The notes: generated by a model not told the origin, from the sequence alone. A DNA stretch of 64,000 nt from Epiperipatus broadwayi (GCA_028023455.1 JAQFVV010006215.1:5257230-5321229), one strand, 5' to 3'. Positions 12,381 to 25,439 are shown, counted from the stretch's first letter. A program made the numbers and translations.

Positions 12381-12720
12381 CCTTAAGCTATCAACAATCT
12401 CAACCTGTAATCAATTAGACCTTTGTCTATGGCTTGATATGTTTTTATAGACACTAAAGATTGCAAGATTAATAATGCAAAGAAGTTTAAACAAACCTCA
12501 TTAATCAAGCAAATATAACCTGTTCTGAAAGCATACTAATAAATAGTCAATTATAACTTCCAGATTCTGAAAGCAGACTAACAATCCTTAAGCTATCAAC
12601 AATCTCAACCTGTAGTCAAGGCAAACTCCTTTAACAATAAGGCGGTACCATTTTTATCTATGATCTGGTATGGTTATATAGATCCTAAAGATTGCAATTT
12701 GACCAAGGTGTCTTAGAAAA
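12381..12720 (+). repeat. Dispersed repeat with a partial tandem copy
   Basis: The unit start (CCTTAAGCTATCAACAATCT) occurs at 12381 and again at 12596, so about 215 bp is partly duplicated. The first unit is the reverse complement of 15738-15975, including CCTCATTAATCAAGC and TTTGCATTATTAAT-type blocks. The end sequence also forms the foldback at 471-575. No coding capacity. Confidence 0.8.
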
Positions 12721-13229
12721 TATATACTTTATTATTGAAATGGTAAATCTGATTCAGATTTGCCGTTTCACGGAATGGCCCACCTAATTATTTATTTACT
12801 AACATTTGCTTTTTTTTAGTATTCTAAAAAAATATTTTAACATTTTTGTAACCATCCTGAATCAATCCTAAAATTTATTTTGGATCGTATAATTATACTA
12901 ACACATTGTTATTCTATTTATTATAAAATAAAATAAAAATTCAAATAATTAACTTTGAATTTTTTTATGTAGTTTAGATATATGTTTAAAATGTTTTATT
13001 TTTTTTCAGTATAAGAATCCAAGATGGCCTTTTTGAAAAGATTTGTACCTCAATAAGAAGTTTAAAATAAATGTTTAAATTAAAAGCATAGATAAATTAC
13101 CAAAATCCATTCACTGTGGAATCTTATTCATTAATTAGTAGAGTTTCTACATTGTTATCTAAATTAAAAACTAATATAAAATTAGATTGAAATATATTAA
13201 TCCTTATCGAGGTACAAACTTTCTAAAAT

Positions 13230-13500
13230 TAGAATAAAAACAATTGCTATTATTTTCTAAAAGATCACTTGAGGCAGCAGGAAGGCAGAGTGACCAGAGA
13301 ACAGACAGAGTTGCAGAAAGCACGCTATGATGATCGAGGAGTAAAACAGGGTAATCGCTGCCCTTTCCCTCCAGAGACCCGAAATCTTCCATTATGCTGC
13401 TGCCAGAACATAACATCAACTGCCATAAGCCATCAATGTTCGCCCGCAGAACTCATCCCGGGGAGCACCAAGGTAGTCATCCAGATTTGACCAAAGTATT
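13230..13500. other. Exon-like island, open on both strands
   Basis: About 240 bp with clearly higher G+C than its flanks. The plus strand is open from before 13263 to a TGA near 13488; it reads with a charged segment (LQKARYDDRGVKQ) and then a Cys-rich one (LPLCCCQ). The minus strand is open over 13204-13419. On the plus strand the island is preceded by a T-rich tract ending in AAAAG and contains CCAAGGTAGT, a possible splice donor, near 13470. I do not recognise a protein on either strand. It could be an exon, a captured gene piece or an ancient repeat. Confidence 0.25.
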
Positions 13501-13738
13501 ATTAGAATGTAAATATAATTTCGTAAAGCTTTAAAATGTCAAAAGTTAATGTTTATTAAGAATCTTTTTTTTTAACTGTCTCTTTAACCTGTTCTTTTAA
13601 ATTATTTATAATGTTTTTCCTTTTGATAACTCAAGCTCACAATAACTTTCTAATATTTTTAATTGAATATGAATTTATTTGTTTTATATTAATTTTAGCA
13701 TGAGATTATTTCATGCTTTGATTTTTTTTTTTTTGTAT

Positions 13739-13884
13739 TTCGACAAGCTTCACTCGCGGGGGCTCAGAGTAATTTGCTAAGAGAGCAAACTACGTTTTAT
13801 TAGAGGGAGTTCGGGAAAGAACAATTTAATTTTAAAATAAAATAATTTTGATCTATTTTATTTCGCAAGTGAAGTTATGTCGAA
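13739..13884. mobile_element. Small MITE with about 20 bp inverted ends
   Basis: The left end TTCGACAAGCTTCACTCGCG (13739-13758) and the right end 13864-13884 are inverted copies with three mismatches or indels. TA dinucleotides flank both sides (near 13736 and at 13885), as expected of Tc1/mariner-type insertion, but in A+T-rich DNA this is weak evidence. At about 146 bp it is non-autonomous. Confidence 0.55.
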
Positions 13885-14257
13885 TATATATATATTTCAA
13901 ACTAAACATGCCGTAATTTCTTTAAACAGTTTTATTATAGATTTCCCAGAATGGGATTCTGTTATTTTATATTTCTGCAATTCAAAACAGAATAAAATGT
14001 TATAGATTTTTGACCTAGCAACAGCGCCGCTGGATAGCATCAGTTAATTATCATGCTTTTTTTTTAAGTTAGGAAAGAGGGAAGGGAGGATTTTTTCAAG
14101 AATTAAATTCCCTTATTTCTATAAGTATGTTTTTTTTTGTATGTTAAATATTTATATAAAGTAGTTGTTTACGCAGGTTGTTCTCTATGCAGTATTAGAT
14201 CATTTTAAGGCTATTTAATTATAATTCGTTCCTATTTCATAATTATAAGATCTCGGG

Positions 14258-14527
14258 TTAATAAAGAATGCTTGGAGTCTCATGAACAGACCTAAAACGG
14301 TCATAGATTTTGTGATTTGGAGTTAGCTTCCGTTCTTCGCATATGTCTGTGAAACGGACAGCGTGTTTGAGATAGAGTTGGTTTGTCAGCAGAATTCGTA
14401 GAGGCGAATATGAGGACTCTCTGGAATTCCTATCTCCTATCAATACATGGACACGACATGGGGACGTATCGATTTTCCTTTTATTCTTCGTTGGAATAGA
14501 CATACGAATGTCCGTAATCCGGCTCAT
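14258..14527 (-). CDS. Unassigned small reading frame, 89 codons
   Basis: An 89-codon frame that begins MSRITDIRMSIP. It is rich in Arg, Lys and polar residues and lies in DNA with more G+C and CpG than the surroundings. No domain, signal peptide or membrane segment is recognised. Immediately upstream a 10-codon frame (ATGGAGAGAAGAAAC...) overlaps the start by an ATGA stop/start and contains GTAAGT, a perfect splice donor string, so the ATG may not be the true boundary of an exon. It could be an exon, part of an old element or chance. Confidence 0.2.
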   Translation of the reverse strand: MSRITDIRMSIPTKNKRKIDTSPCRVHVLIGDRNSRESSYSPLRILLTNQLYLKHAVRFTDICEERKLTPNHKIYDRFRSVHETPSILY

Positions 14528-14529
14528 AT

Positions 14530-15737
14530 TTTCTTACTTACGTTTCTTCTCTCCATTTTGCATTCATATATTTATTAACCCAACATTATTTTGCTTTTAT
14601 TTTGCCTATCTAATACGTAAGCCATAGGGAGATGATTCTACCGAAAGGATCTTCGACCTGAGTAATCGACTGTTTTGTTCGTTTGCGTAATTAGTTAAAA
14701 TCATTTGGTTTTGGCTAATTCACGGTATATTTCATTATAGGTATGATTTTAGTTGTAAGTCCAACTAAAGTGACTTGTTTGCTTTGATAATTAACTGATA
14801 TATTTTTTTATTATAATCGCTTACAGTTTTAAAGTTATTTATAAGCTATGTCAGCAAGGTCCACTAATGTCATAAAACATTAGTTGTTGAAAATCCAAAT
14901 TATTAATTTTATAAAGATAAATAAAAATCATTTTTTTTATATAAGTTAATGGAGTAAGACGTCAAATTAGTCTTACTACAATCGTCTATGTAATTAATAT
15001 CTTTTTCAATAGAAATGTTTTTTTTAAGTCATTCTTATATATGTGCGTTAGGCAGATGTTTAAACCTATCGCTATATTATAAGCTTGTAATAAATGTGCA
15101 CGGGGAATTTTGAAATCCGTGGTCATTTAATTATGAAATAATTTTTGCTATTAAAAAAAAAAGGAGAATAAATGTAAACAAAATTAAAGATGTATAAAGT
15201 TAACAAAATAAAATGTATAAACCCAATAATGTCAATGCTGACCGCTAATAAAAATAAAGTCATCAGGAACTCATATAATTATGAAGTTAATTTAAAAATT
15301 ATATTTTTTTTTTTTTTTTTTTTGAGCTTGAGTTTAAACTAATGTAAAATAATTAATGTAGAATGTCTAATGATTTTAAATATATATATAACTAAAACAA
15401 ACTTCCAGTGTTCTCGAATCATTTTATTAATTTTTATTTTAAATAAATTTTGATTTTTTAAATATACCTATCAACCAATCACCAAAGTTCTCATTTAAAT
15501 ATAACAAAATCAAATCTCATGCTTTAAGACCCAGCTGCCGGCACAGTGAAAATAAAGGAATTCGATCGTATCATCGAGAAAGGCTATTGATTAGATCTTT
15601 GACCTGAGGATATAGGTAAATAGGGCAGAATTCATGATGTACCTGATTTATCGATCTTGTACATGGTCGGACTCGAGGTACTTTATCTGTATTCAGGGGT
15701 TTGTTGGATCGATGTGTGTTTTTCGACCGGTACATTA
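14530..15737. other. Mixed-composition unique-looking DNA
   Basis: Contains CpG-bearing patches (14620-14720 and 15520-15730) and a poly-T tract near 15305-15325. No coding segment is recognised. It is not obviously repeated elsewhere in the window. Confidence 0.35.
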
Positions 15738-15975
15738 TATGGACTTTGAAAGTTATAAATGACTTTAGTCTGCTTTCATAACAGGTTATATTTGCCTAAT
15801 TAATGAGATTTGTTTAAACTTCTTTGCATTATTAATCCCCCACTCCTTGGTCATGTTGCAATCTTTAGTGTCTATATAAATATATCAGACCATAGATAAA
15901 GGTGATAACATCCCTATTGATTAAAGAAGATTGCTTTGACTACAGGTTGAGATTGTTGATAGCTTAAGGGTTGAT
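15738..15975 (-). repeat. Inverted copy of the 12.4 kb repeat
   Basis: Reverse complement of about 12381-12592, with a short extra segment near 15838-15850. It ends in GTTGATAGCTTAAGGG at about 15955-15970. Together with 12381-12592 it makes an inverted pair about 3.1 kb apart around the 13-15 kb island region. Confidence 0.8.
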
Positions 15976-17630
15976 TAATGTCATCTACATTTATAAACCT
16001 ATTAAAGTCTTAAGTAATTGGCTTTATTGACTTAGTAAATATATTCTTATTTATAAAATAAATTAATAAATCATTTTATTAGATATCAAGACTAATTCAA
16101 TTCTGTTTTTTAAAATGTTCTCATTCTATAGAATTCTTTAGACTTATTTAGTTTTTAGTCAACTATAATTGTATCAAAACTGTTCATGTTATAATAAAAA
16201 ATGTATTCATTCATTTAATGAATTTTCTTACAGTTTTGACTTCATTAATGTTAGAATAAATAAATCAATTATTTATAAACATTATATATCTATTTGTCCA
16301 TTTTTATTTCAATCGTTGAGGCTTTGTTAAATGTAAATACTTACTGGATGAATTAATTTATTTTTGAAGACAAGATAATTGAAAAAATAATTTATTTATA
16401 TTTTCATTATTACAGTAGCTTCTTTAAATTTATCATTTAAATAAAACGTTAAAAAAAGGAATGGAAATAAAATAGTGGTAAAATAAATAAGTCTTGTAAA
16501 CATGGACATATAAACATATTTTAATTTATTAAGTTATAAGTATATCTTAATATAAATAATTAAAAATAATTTGACATGAAAGAAATGTTTGTGACAAATT
16601 GTAAAGTATAATATATATATTGATGTTTTTCTGGAGGTTTGTGATGATGGTGTTCTAGTTGTATTTTTATATTGGACTATAGAACAATTTATTTTTTTTT
16701 TTTAGTCTAGGATTAAAAAAGTAAATGGGTAGCTGCTATTTATAAAATAACAAATAAAGTTTGGTATAAAGTTTTTTTAAAAAATTCAATTTATGAATGT
16801 ATTTATGTTGTTCTAAAAGTTCTTGAATTGTAGGTAGGCAAAAACAAATAAGGATAGGAAATTGCTGATTTTGAAAGAAAACTGATGTACTGTAATTGCA
16901 ATCTCACCAGAAAATCAGGCAATTAAGTAAAAAACTTTTAAGAAGAATTATTAATGCCTCACCAAAAAATCATGCAATTAATAAAATAAATTATTAAAAC
17001 CATACAATAATTAAATTAATAAATAAAAATAAGAAGAACGTTAGTGGACTTTCTACAGGTACCAATGTGAGCTGCATTAATACAGCCATAAAGTAATCTC
17101 TATATTTAATGAATATAGCTATTTTACAGAATATATATATATATATATTGAATAAACAAATTATTATTAACTATTTAATTAATACATAACTCTTTATTTC
17201 ACTCCAAAAAAAATCTTAAGTTACAAAAAAAAATAAAAATTTAAGTAATTGCTATTAATAATTTCATTTTTTAAATATATTGCAAAGTTTTATCATTTTT
17301 CCTCACAATAAAAGAGTCCCCTATAATTACAAGCTTTGTTATGTCTCCATAGTGATTAGTAAATAAATAGCAAAATTTCTAAAAGGCTTACAACGTTTAA
17401 ATACCAAAATGAAATTAACAATCAATACAATTAACACTTATTAAACCTTAGTTAATTTTAAAGCCTTTTAGAAAATTTAAGATAATAAAGAAAAAATAAT
17501 GTACACCAGAAATTTGCAGTTATATAATAATTAAAAACATTTACTATTGATGAATGCAAATATTTTACCACTTTGATTATTATTTTAAAAATATCTTACT
17601 TGTTTTCTCTTTTTTATTCCAGAAATAAAT
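15976..17630. other. A+T-rich DNA with one repeat fragment
   Basis: No gene seen. At about 16623-16683 a fragment (TTTTTCTGGAGGTTTGTGATG and ATTTTTATATTGGACTAT) matches the outer leader of the elements at 5.86 and 53.4 kb. Confidence 0.45.
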
Positions 17631-17639
17631 AATTGTGTG

Positions 17640-19930
17640 TGTAGAAAGTTTGAGAATGAAAATCAATACATCATCATCATTATTATTTAAACACCAAAAA
17701 GTAGAATCCATATACCAAACTACTTTATGTTCTCCAAACCTTTCTGTCTCTTGCTCTCTTTGTCACAAACTTTTAACTATTTTCCTCTTTAATTTAAAAT
17801 ATCCATCAACTTCTTAATTATACTCCTACTTGTTTTCTTCATATTGCATGCAGTACTTTTATAATTCCACTATCTCTAAACACATGTTCTATCTAGTTTC
17901 TATTTCTCTTCACAAGTTTTCTCACTTTTTTTTTCACTTAGTCTTCTTAACAGTTCTACATTACATCAGTCTTATCTTTCCAGTTAATTTTTTTCTCTTT
18001 CCTTCAAATCAACATCTCTAAAACTTTCATTTTTCATCACTTTTTCTAATTTTTCATATTTCTCCTCCATACATAAATCTATATTTCAAACAAAAATATT
18101 TCAAAAGCTTTTTTATTAAATTTAATTTTAAAGATTTACAGATTACTACTATTTATTAAATGGTTATTTATCATTTATACTATTCATTCTAGCTTACATA
18201 TCTCTATTCCAAAATCTGTTAACAAACTTCCTAAATATTAAAAAAAAAACTAAATCATTCTACAACTTTCTGTTCAATACCTACTATTCATTTTTACTTT
18301 TTACCAATTTTTTATTGCTTTAGTTTCATTTGCATTTATTTTTATTTCAAATTTTCTACAATTTCTGACAATTCTACATAATATTTTATTAAGATAACTT
18401 TTCTATATGCAAGTACTACTATACCATCAACAAAACAGTCAATCCTTGAATCCTGATTCCAACCTTATTAAAACATTATTTATTTATAATATATATTAAG
18501 TAAAACAAAAGAAATGAATTTTTCTGCTTTGCACACTTTCTTATATCTTATAAGAAGACTATTTGAAAATATTAAAGTATCTTCTGATTCATGAATAAAT
18601 GTGTCAATAAAATCTTCCAATCTATACCTTTCCTTTTCAATATAGTTAAATAGAATAATTCAATTCAGTCTACTAAATGCCACTGCGAGATCAATAAAAA
18701 AAAATATTAAGCTTTATTTTTCTCTCTATATATATTTAACAACAGTTCTCAATAATTCGATTACATTTTGTTCTATTTTTTTATAAGCTGCTCTTCAAAA
18801 AAAAAACCATATCTATTAAAAAAAAAATAATAATCTATTACAAATGCACAACTGTAACTTAACTGCATAAAAAATTAATTAAGAATCTAAAATTCTCAAT
18901 TTTCATTTAATTAAATCTTAATGGAATTGTAACTGTTAGAAGAAAATCTACTGGCCACTCCTCTGAACCATAAATTTTATTAAAAATATTAAACAATTCT
19001 TTCAAATCTTATCCTTGTGACTTTCAACATTCAATTGAAATCTAATTAATTCTCTGTGCTTTGCCAGTTTTTATTTCAGTCAAAGCATTTATAATATCAT
19101 CCATTATCATACAATCTATTATTATCTATATGACCCCCCCCCCCATTAATTATATAAATAAACTTATTGTTTCTATTTTATGAAATCACACATACCTTCT
19201 CAATGTATTTATTGTTTCCAGTAATAATTTATCATTTCTAACTTTGATTAATATTTCATTCTTCTGATCATATTTTTTTCCTCACCAAATTATGTTTTTT
19301 TATTTTAAATTAAATCAAACCTATCTTTTCTTTGCAATTGTCTACATTCCTCTTCTAACCATCTCTCTTATCTTTAACTATTTCAATTTATTGTTAAGCT
19401 TTCTATACATATTTCTACCTTTTACATAAATTATCACTTTATTCATTAAATCATTACTATTAACCTCAGTTCTACCATTAGTAAATTATGATCTGACTCT
19501 AAATCAATTCCTACTATTTCTAAACTTATTTTGAATTATGCTTATATTCTTTCTCAATGACTTACCTAATTTCTGCATATATGTTTTCTACTTTATTATC
19601 ACCAAAATTTCTAGATAGCATGTATACATTAATGACCATATCTCTTGGAAATACTTTCAATATTGCTGCATTAAATCTATCATTTATTGAAGTGCTATGC
19701 ACAAAAATCTCTTGTTTTTGAATGTAAAACAAAAAGTGCACTATTATGTCTACTTGAATCTCCAGAATATAGAATTCTTATGTCTTTTCCACTTCTGTCT
19801 AGAGCTGATTCAATTTGTCTCACATGGCTCTATGATATCCAAAAATTTTCATAAAATTATCATTCTCTGGCTTCTTAGAGCTCAAACATTCCACATACCT
19901 ATTCTTAAAATATGTTGATTCTTAATATGC
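17640..19930 (-). mobile_element. Decayed second-family LINE
   Basis: On the minus strand, successive degenerate blocks appear in LINE order. They are an endonuclease-like stretch near 19560-19640 (VYMP-type), a motif A-like FIDLAVAFSRL near 18690, a motif C-like FVDGIVVL near 18430, and a C-terminal YGGE...KIRKSDEK block near 18060. The last matches the ETWT...FE.W..RRM tail of 20180-20365. All are broken by stops. The tail class differs from the RTE family at 57.8 kb, so this is a distinct LINE family; the clade was not determined. Confidence 0.55.
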
Positions 19931-20177
19931 TTTTGATAATCATCAAAAAATGAATTTATATATTTAACTCTGAGAACATTAAAGAACTAAACCACTGATT
20001 GAAATCAGAAATAATAAAATATTAAAAGTGACAACTGAACAAAAATTTTAAAGGAAATTAATGTTTTTAGATATTTAGAAAATTGTGTCTGATAATGAAA
20101 ACAAAGACAAACATATAGCTTATTTTGTGATCCAATAAAGTTGGGATTAAAATAATAAATTGAATGTTTTGTTTAGA

Positions 20178-20560
20178 ATATGGCTTTATGTGGAGGAGAG
20201 ACTTGGACTATTAGAAGAAGAAAAAGACCTAAAAAATTGAGAGTTTTTGAGTTGTGGATTTTGAGAAGAATGAAAAAGATGAGTCAAAAAAATAGAGTAG
20301 ATGAAAAAAATATTAATACAGAAGAAATTATGAAGTATATGAAATCTAACTGGATTTATACTTAAAAATTACAAAAGTTTGTTAATGATATGTTACAAGA
20401 ATCAATGGAGTAGAAAATGACTGATGATCTAAAAGAAAAGAAAAAGTAATTATGAGGGCCTGAAGATTAAAAAAAGGTAAACAGAAAGGCATATCAAGAG
20501 TTGTGAAGATCTTTTTTTCAGCAGATAACTAATGATAGTAACGATAATAGTATATAAATG
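20178..20560 (+). pseudogene. C-terminal fragment of the second LINE family
   Basis: A 61-codon frame beginning MALCGGETWTIRRRKRPKK and continuing FELWILRRMKK matches the well-known LINE C-terminal signature with ETWT, FE.W and RRM. The downstream DNA, to about 20560, continues in broken frames and ends in a run of AT-rich trinucleotides. There is no reverse transcriptase upstream, so it is 5' truncated. Confidence 0.6.
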
Positions 20561-21640
20561 ATTATGATATTGGGTCTTAAAAAAAATTAATAATTAAAAT
20601 ATTCACTTTAATTTTTAGAGAGACATCTTCATTTGATATAACTTTTTCTTAGCTTACAAAGTGTTCTAAAATATACAAAAGTTATTTAACTTTCTTTTAA
20701 AAGTATAGATAGGCAAATTCACTAATACATTTCAATCCAAAAATAACACTTAAATATCTTTATATAAATGCAGTAAGGACAATTACTAGACTGATATCAC
20801 TATTTTTTATATACTACTTCTCTGAATTGGTGAATAAAATAAAAATGAACTTTTTGGATGAAGTTTAAAAACAAACTACTTTATCATCAGTATCTTTATC
20901 TAATCTGACTATTTTCTTGTAAGAACTAACAATTTTCATATAAAATTAAGACAGTCTTCTAACTATATATAAATTCTCTAACAAATTTTTAAAAGTTTAA
21001 CATTAGTATATTGATTTCTGAAGCAAATAAAACAGTGAACCTGTCTGTAATTTTTTGAGAATAGTCCATATATGATTTACAAGATAGCAGCAATTACACA
21101 TAAATTATCATACTCTTACAAGTACGGTGTACAAGATAAAATTTTAAAAAAGTACTGAATCATCACTGAGAATACTGAAAATATAAGGTTGGTTTTTTAT
21201 AATTATATTGTAAAGTCTAAATATACTTATAGTAAATTAATTTCAGTAATTAATGACGACAATTAATCTAATAAAAAAATAAATTGTGTAAATAAAAAAT
21301 ATAATCTCAAGTTTTATGCTTAAATTGCAATAAATCAAGCACTTAACTGTCAATTTTTTAGGGGGTGGGGGGATTTATATGAATTAGATCTATTACTAAA
21401 CCACTACATTAAATAATATCTGATCAATATTAAATATGTTTGACCAATATTTGGATAACACAAGTGATTGCACGTAATGAAAAGCCAATCATATTTTAAT
21501 AAATAAGAATTACTGGTTTTCTACATAACCAAATATAAAATTGCCAAGTATTTAAATTTTATCAAAATATCAAAATTAAATGATGTGATAATTATCAAAA
21601 ATGCTGTCATTTGATAAAAGTCTTTTATTTAGCTAGCTAC
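20561..21640. other. A+T-rich DNA, no gene seen
   Basis: Nothing recognised beyond homopolymer runs and a G-rich patch at about 21360-21372. Confidence 0.45.
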
Positions 21641-23296
21641 AAAGAAGATTGCAAGAATTGAAAGACTGTCTAATATAAATGAGGCCATTGGTGGATTTCT
21701 GAAGTTAAGGAAAAAAAGATAATTAATTTGAAAAATGGACATGTATTTACTACAAGACACAAATACTTAAAAGCATAAGTGGAGTGGGATTTATTATATA
21801 TAAAAAGTGGAAGAAAAACATAATGAGATTCGTGATATATTAGAATGGCAAGAGTAGTTATTTTATTTAAGAACATTGTGATGGAGAAGTAATGGATTTT
21901 TAAATATGTCAAAAATGCCTTTGAAAGCACCAAACAACATTAAAGTGTCATGGAAGACTTGAATGCTAAAATTGAAAAACATGAAATTGCTACAAATAAA
22001 TTTGATTAGGAAACAGAAATGAGAGAAACAACCCCTTGTGAAATTTAAGAAAAGCTATATTTTATTAATTCTGTCTTTAAGAAAAATGCTGAACAGAAAT
22101 GGACATGGATGCATACAGCAGAAGTGGATTATGCTTTGGTTAAGAGAAGATATGTATTTCAAGACTGTATGTTCTTAAAATATATAACACAGAAAGTTAT
22201 CATCAAGGAGTAAGGTATAACATAGGACTTAATGCAAAACTAGAGAGATAAAAATTAATAATAAAAAAAGATAGTATTAATGGGTGACATTACTAACCTT
22301 CAAAAACATTCCATAGAAAATAGAATTTAAAAACCATTTAAAAATATTTGATAAATCAAGATTTGAAATCAGTAAGAAAATAAAGAACACTCTATTAAGA
22401 ACTGCAAGAAAGATAGTTGATACGAAAAGTATTAATTCACCAGTAAATCTTCAAATGAATTCATACAATGTATGAAAAAAAGAAAAATATGAAGATATTT
22501 TTTAATGATGCACTAAAAAGAAGTGAATCTCTAGAATTCTGAAAATGATATAAAAAAATTTAATAACAATATAAAAATATATAACTGAATTGTCAAAGTA
22601 AATTATAAAAAAAAATAAAAGTCTCAAAAGTATAAAACAATATCTTCATACTGAAAGAAAAGTTGCATCAACAATAAGAAAAAAAGATGGATCTAAATGA
22701 GATGAGATCATTAAATATGTGGAGCAGTTCTGCAAAGGAATATACAGTAATAAAGAATAAGAAAATAAAATTACTCCCTATAATTATAACATCTGAATTG
22801 CTGAGAATTTTAAATAAAGAGATGAAGTGAAAGTCTTCAGGAAATAATTGAATTATTATTGATATCTTAAAAGTAGCAGGTCAAGGAATAAAGAAACTTT
22901 TGGAAAACCTATATACAAAATGTCTAAATAATAAAGACATAACATATGATTGGAAGAATACTATTCTGATATTTAAATATAAAAAAGGTATTAAAAATAA
23001 CAGCTCTATCAATCTTCTATCAGTTTTATACAATTATCTATATTAAAATATTTATACCTCAGCTAAGCAAACTTTAGACTCAAACCAACCAAAAGAATAT
23101 GCTAGATTTAAAGGTGGATTTAGTACAGAGCATCATGTTCAAATATAAAAAGAAGTTATGAAAAGGACATATGAATATGAATTGCCATTATACTTTGGAT
23201 TTGTAGCATTTCCAGTGATTAAGGCTTTGGACTATCAAGATATAGATCAAGAATATTGTCTTATTCTAAAAAATACTTATCAAACTGCAATAACAG

Positions 23297-23720
23297 TGAG
23301 TAGATAACATATGTTATATATTGAGCATGCTAATAGCTCTTAATTTATTCATTTTGCTACTGAGACTTTGGCAATTTTATATTGCTAAAGCTATTAATAT
23401 ATGGTATATCTAAATCTAGTTCAGTCTTATATGGCTATTTAAAATAGATAGCTGGATTTAAAGACATATGCATGTCTGAAAATTTCAGATCTTCTACTTA
23501 ATAATTAACTATTAGATAAATGCTGGGGCTTGATGTGGTATTTTTAAATCTAATGCCCGAATATCCTAGAGCTAGAAACCAGTCTGAGGATAAGGATATT
23601 TGGAAAAGCTTGTTAAAAGCTATCAGCACGCTCATTATATAGTACCAGCTTACTAAATTAAGTCACGTTATGTATGACTTGATTTCCTTGCAATAATTAC
23701 ATAAATCCAATTTTTTTTAC
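23297..23720 (+). repeat. Insertion with a hammerhead remnant
   Basis: Sequence unrelated to the LINE interrupts it between the segments corresponding to the ATIRL and GLKW residues of the intact protein. Inside, TCTAATGCCCGAATATCCT (from about 23549) resembles TCTAGTGTCCGAATACTCT of the 61.7 kb foldback, followed by the 3' half of a hammerhead (23575-23598). No clear long arms are visible. It is likely a diverged member of the same element group. Confidence 0.6.
23562..23598 (+). ncRNA. Hammerhead ribozyme remnant, 5' core deleted
   Basis: GAAAC (23575-23579), a CA dinucleotide and a GTC cleavage triplet (23582-23584) are kept, and an outer stem I helix of six pairs can be formed (23562-23567 with 23593-23598). 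The CUGANGA box and stem II are missing, so it cannot be active. Confidence 0.5.
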
Positions 23721-24449
23721 AATAGCTTTGAATTAAAATGGGATAATAACAGAATAAAATTATATGGATCTTATTTTCATTAACAAAATTTTGCAGATGA
23801 TGTGATTATTTTTGCAAATAATGCTTTAGAGCTTAAGGCAATATTGCAAGAATTATCAAATGAGAGTAATTAAAGTGGAGCTAAATATAAATGTTAAAAT
23901 GAAATACTTGTTATCTTTCATACAATCTAAAGTAAATTATGAGTAATCATCATAGACAAGCTATTATTTACTTCTATCTTACATTAGATAGTGCTGGCCA
24001 AGCTATAGGAATATTTTTCTGTATCTTGATATTTAATTGGAAATAATGATAATGTAGTATCTAATACCATAGTATTTTGAAAAGATATTTGTTAATCTTC
24101 CAGTCATTGCCATGTTCATTTGTTTTGAAATAATTTTCAAATCATCTATTCTCAATACATGGATTGATTGGGGTATTGGTTTAATTTCAATGGCATTCTA
24201 TCCAGGAAAAACCTTTATCATTTAATAAGTTCTTACTATGTTAGAAATACTCAAGAATTACTTTCTCAGTACAACTTTACCAATCTTTCCATCACTTTTA
24301 ACTATTAAAAAGCATTCTATATCATTCTGAAAATGTAGTGATGGGATCCATCATGAATATTCTTATTCTGTAAATTATCCACAAATATAATTTTTCTTAG
24401 GATTATTTTCAATACATCCTCATTTTCATTCTATTTGTCTATCTACACA

Positions 24450-24530
24450 AACGATTCAGCCACCTTACAAGCAGTTGTCCCGGGTGGGCAGGTTCGCTTC
24501 CCGGCCGATGCTTTGACACATGAAAAAAAA
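24450..24530 (+). repeat. tRNA-like SINE fragment
   Basis: A short G+C-rich island with a B-box-like GGTTCGCTTCC (24491-24501) flanked by complementary CCGGG and CCCGG strings, followed within 20 bp by a poly-A run. This resembles the T-arm and tail of a tRNA-derived SINE. No convincing A box is seen upstream. Confidence 0.4.
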
Positions 24531-25165
24531 ATATATAAGGTCAATCTTATTTTTAACTTTAAAAGATAAACACAATTCAAACTGACAAAATGATAAATTC
24601 TTGGTAATATAACAGATGTACAATTCTATTTTGGATTATCTTATTGTTTGTAAGCAAATAAGATGATAGACTTTAATCTGCTGCCGAAAATATTCTCAAA
24701 TTTATCAATGAAATTTCTATGTGCAAAATGAAATTTTTTTTTTTTTAGATATATTTAAAATGACTTGCACATAAAATGTTAGTAGATTTTATCATGAAAT
24801 GCTGGGAGAGAGACTTATAATTTTCCAAATACCACAACACTAATTTTTAATAATATAATAAAATTATTTTCATATTCTAAAAAATTGCATTTAACATTAA
24901 TTATAAAAATTAGACCTCTGTTATCAACAATAAAATTCAGAATTTATTTTTTTTACTTTTTAAATTAATTACATGTACATATTTTCAACTGTTTATTTTT
25001 AAAGAATAAAAAATATTAAAACTGATCAGCTATTTTTTCTGCTCATGGATCTTTCCTTTCATATATGATCCTAAACATTGTGTAAGGTTTTGAGGCTAAT
25101 GATTATCTTAAAATATTATTTAAAAATTTAAAAATTATACATCTGAGATTTAATAATAATTTGCT

Positions 25166-25227
25166 ACTTTATAATATCTGCCATTAATAAGTATTTACTT
25201 TATAATATCTGCCATTAATAAGTATTT
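25166..25227. repeat. 31 bp tandem duplication
   Basis: Two adjacent, essentially identical 31 bp units, each containing CTTTATAATATCTGCCATTA. No coding content. Confidence 0.9.
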
Positions 25228-25439
25228 GAAATTTCAATATATATATACTACAGTAGACATTTCCCTTTTTATTTTACTTCAAAATATTTAGTTTGGGTTA
25301 AAACATTAAAATTACAATGGTTCATATCCTAAGAATTTCATATTACTTCTTATAGATATAAAAATAAATTTATTTTAAAATAATATATCATTATAAATTT
25401 CATATAAAATATTAAATTCTATCCATCATCCCAAATGCC

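Larger units (their letters stand above)
21645..23920 (+). mobile_element. Decayed RTE-type LINE copy
   Basis: Matches the intact element from the start of the endonuclease (a residual RLQEL-like segment at 21645) through the GVGFII block (21780), the linker and the reverse transcriptase to the FADDV motif C near 23796 and the KINVK-like block near 23890. Stops occur throughout. A repeat carrying a hammerhead remnant is inserted at about 23297-23720 and has replaced roughly the motif B region. The 3' end of the LINE is missing. Confidence 0.85.

Noticed and set aside
20420-20450. CTGATGA followed by GAAAAG near 20425
   Set aside because: No stem II, no stem I and no cleavage triplet; chance in A-rich DNA.
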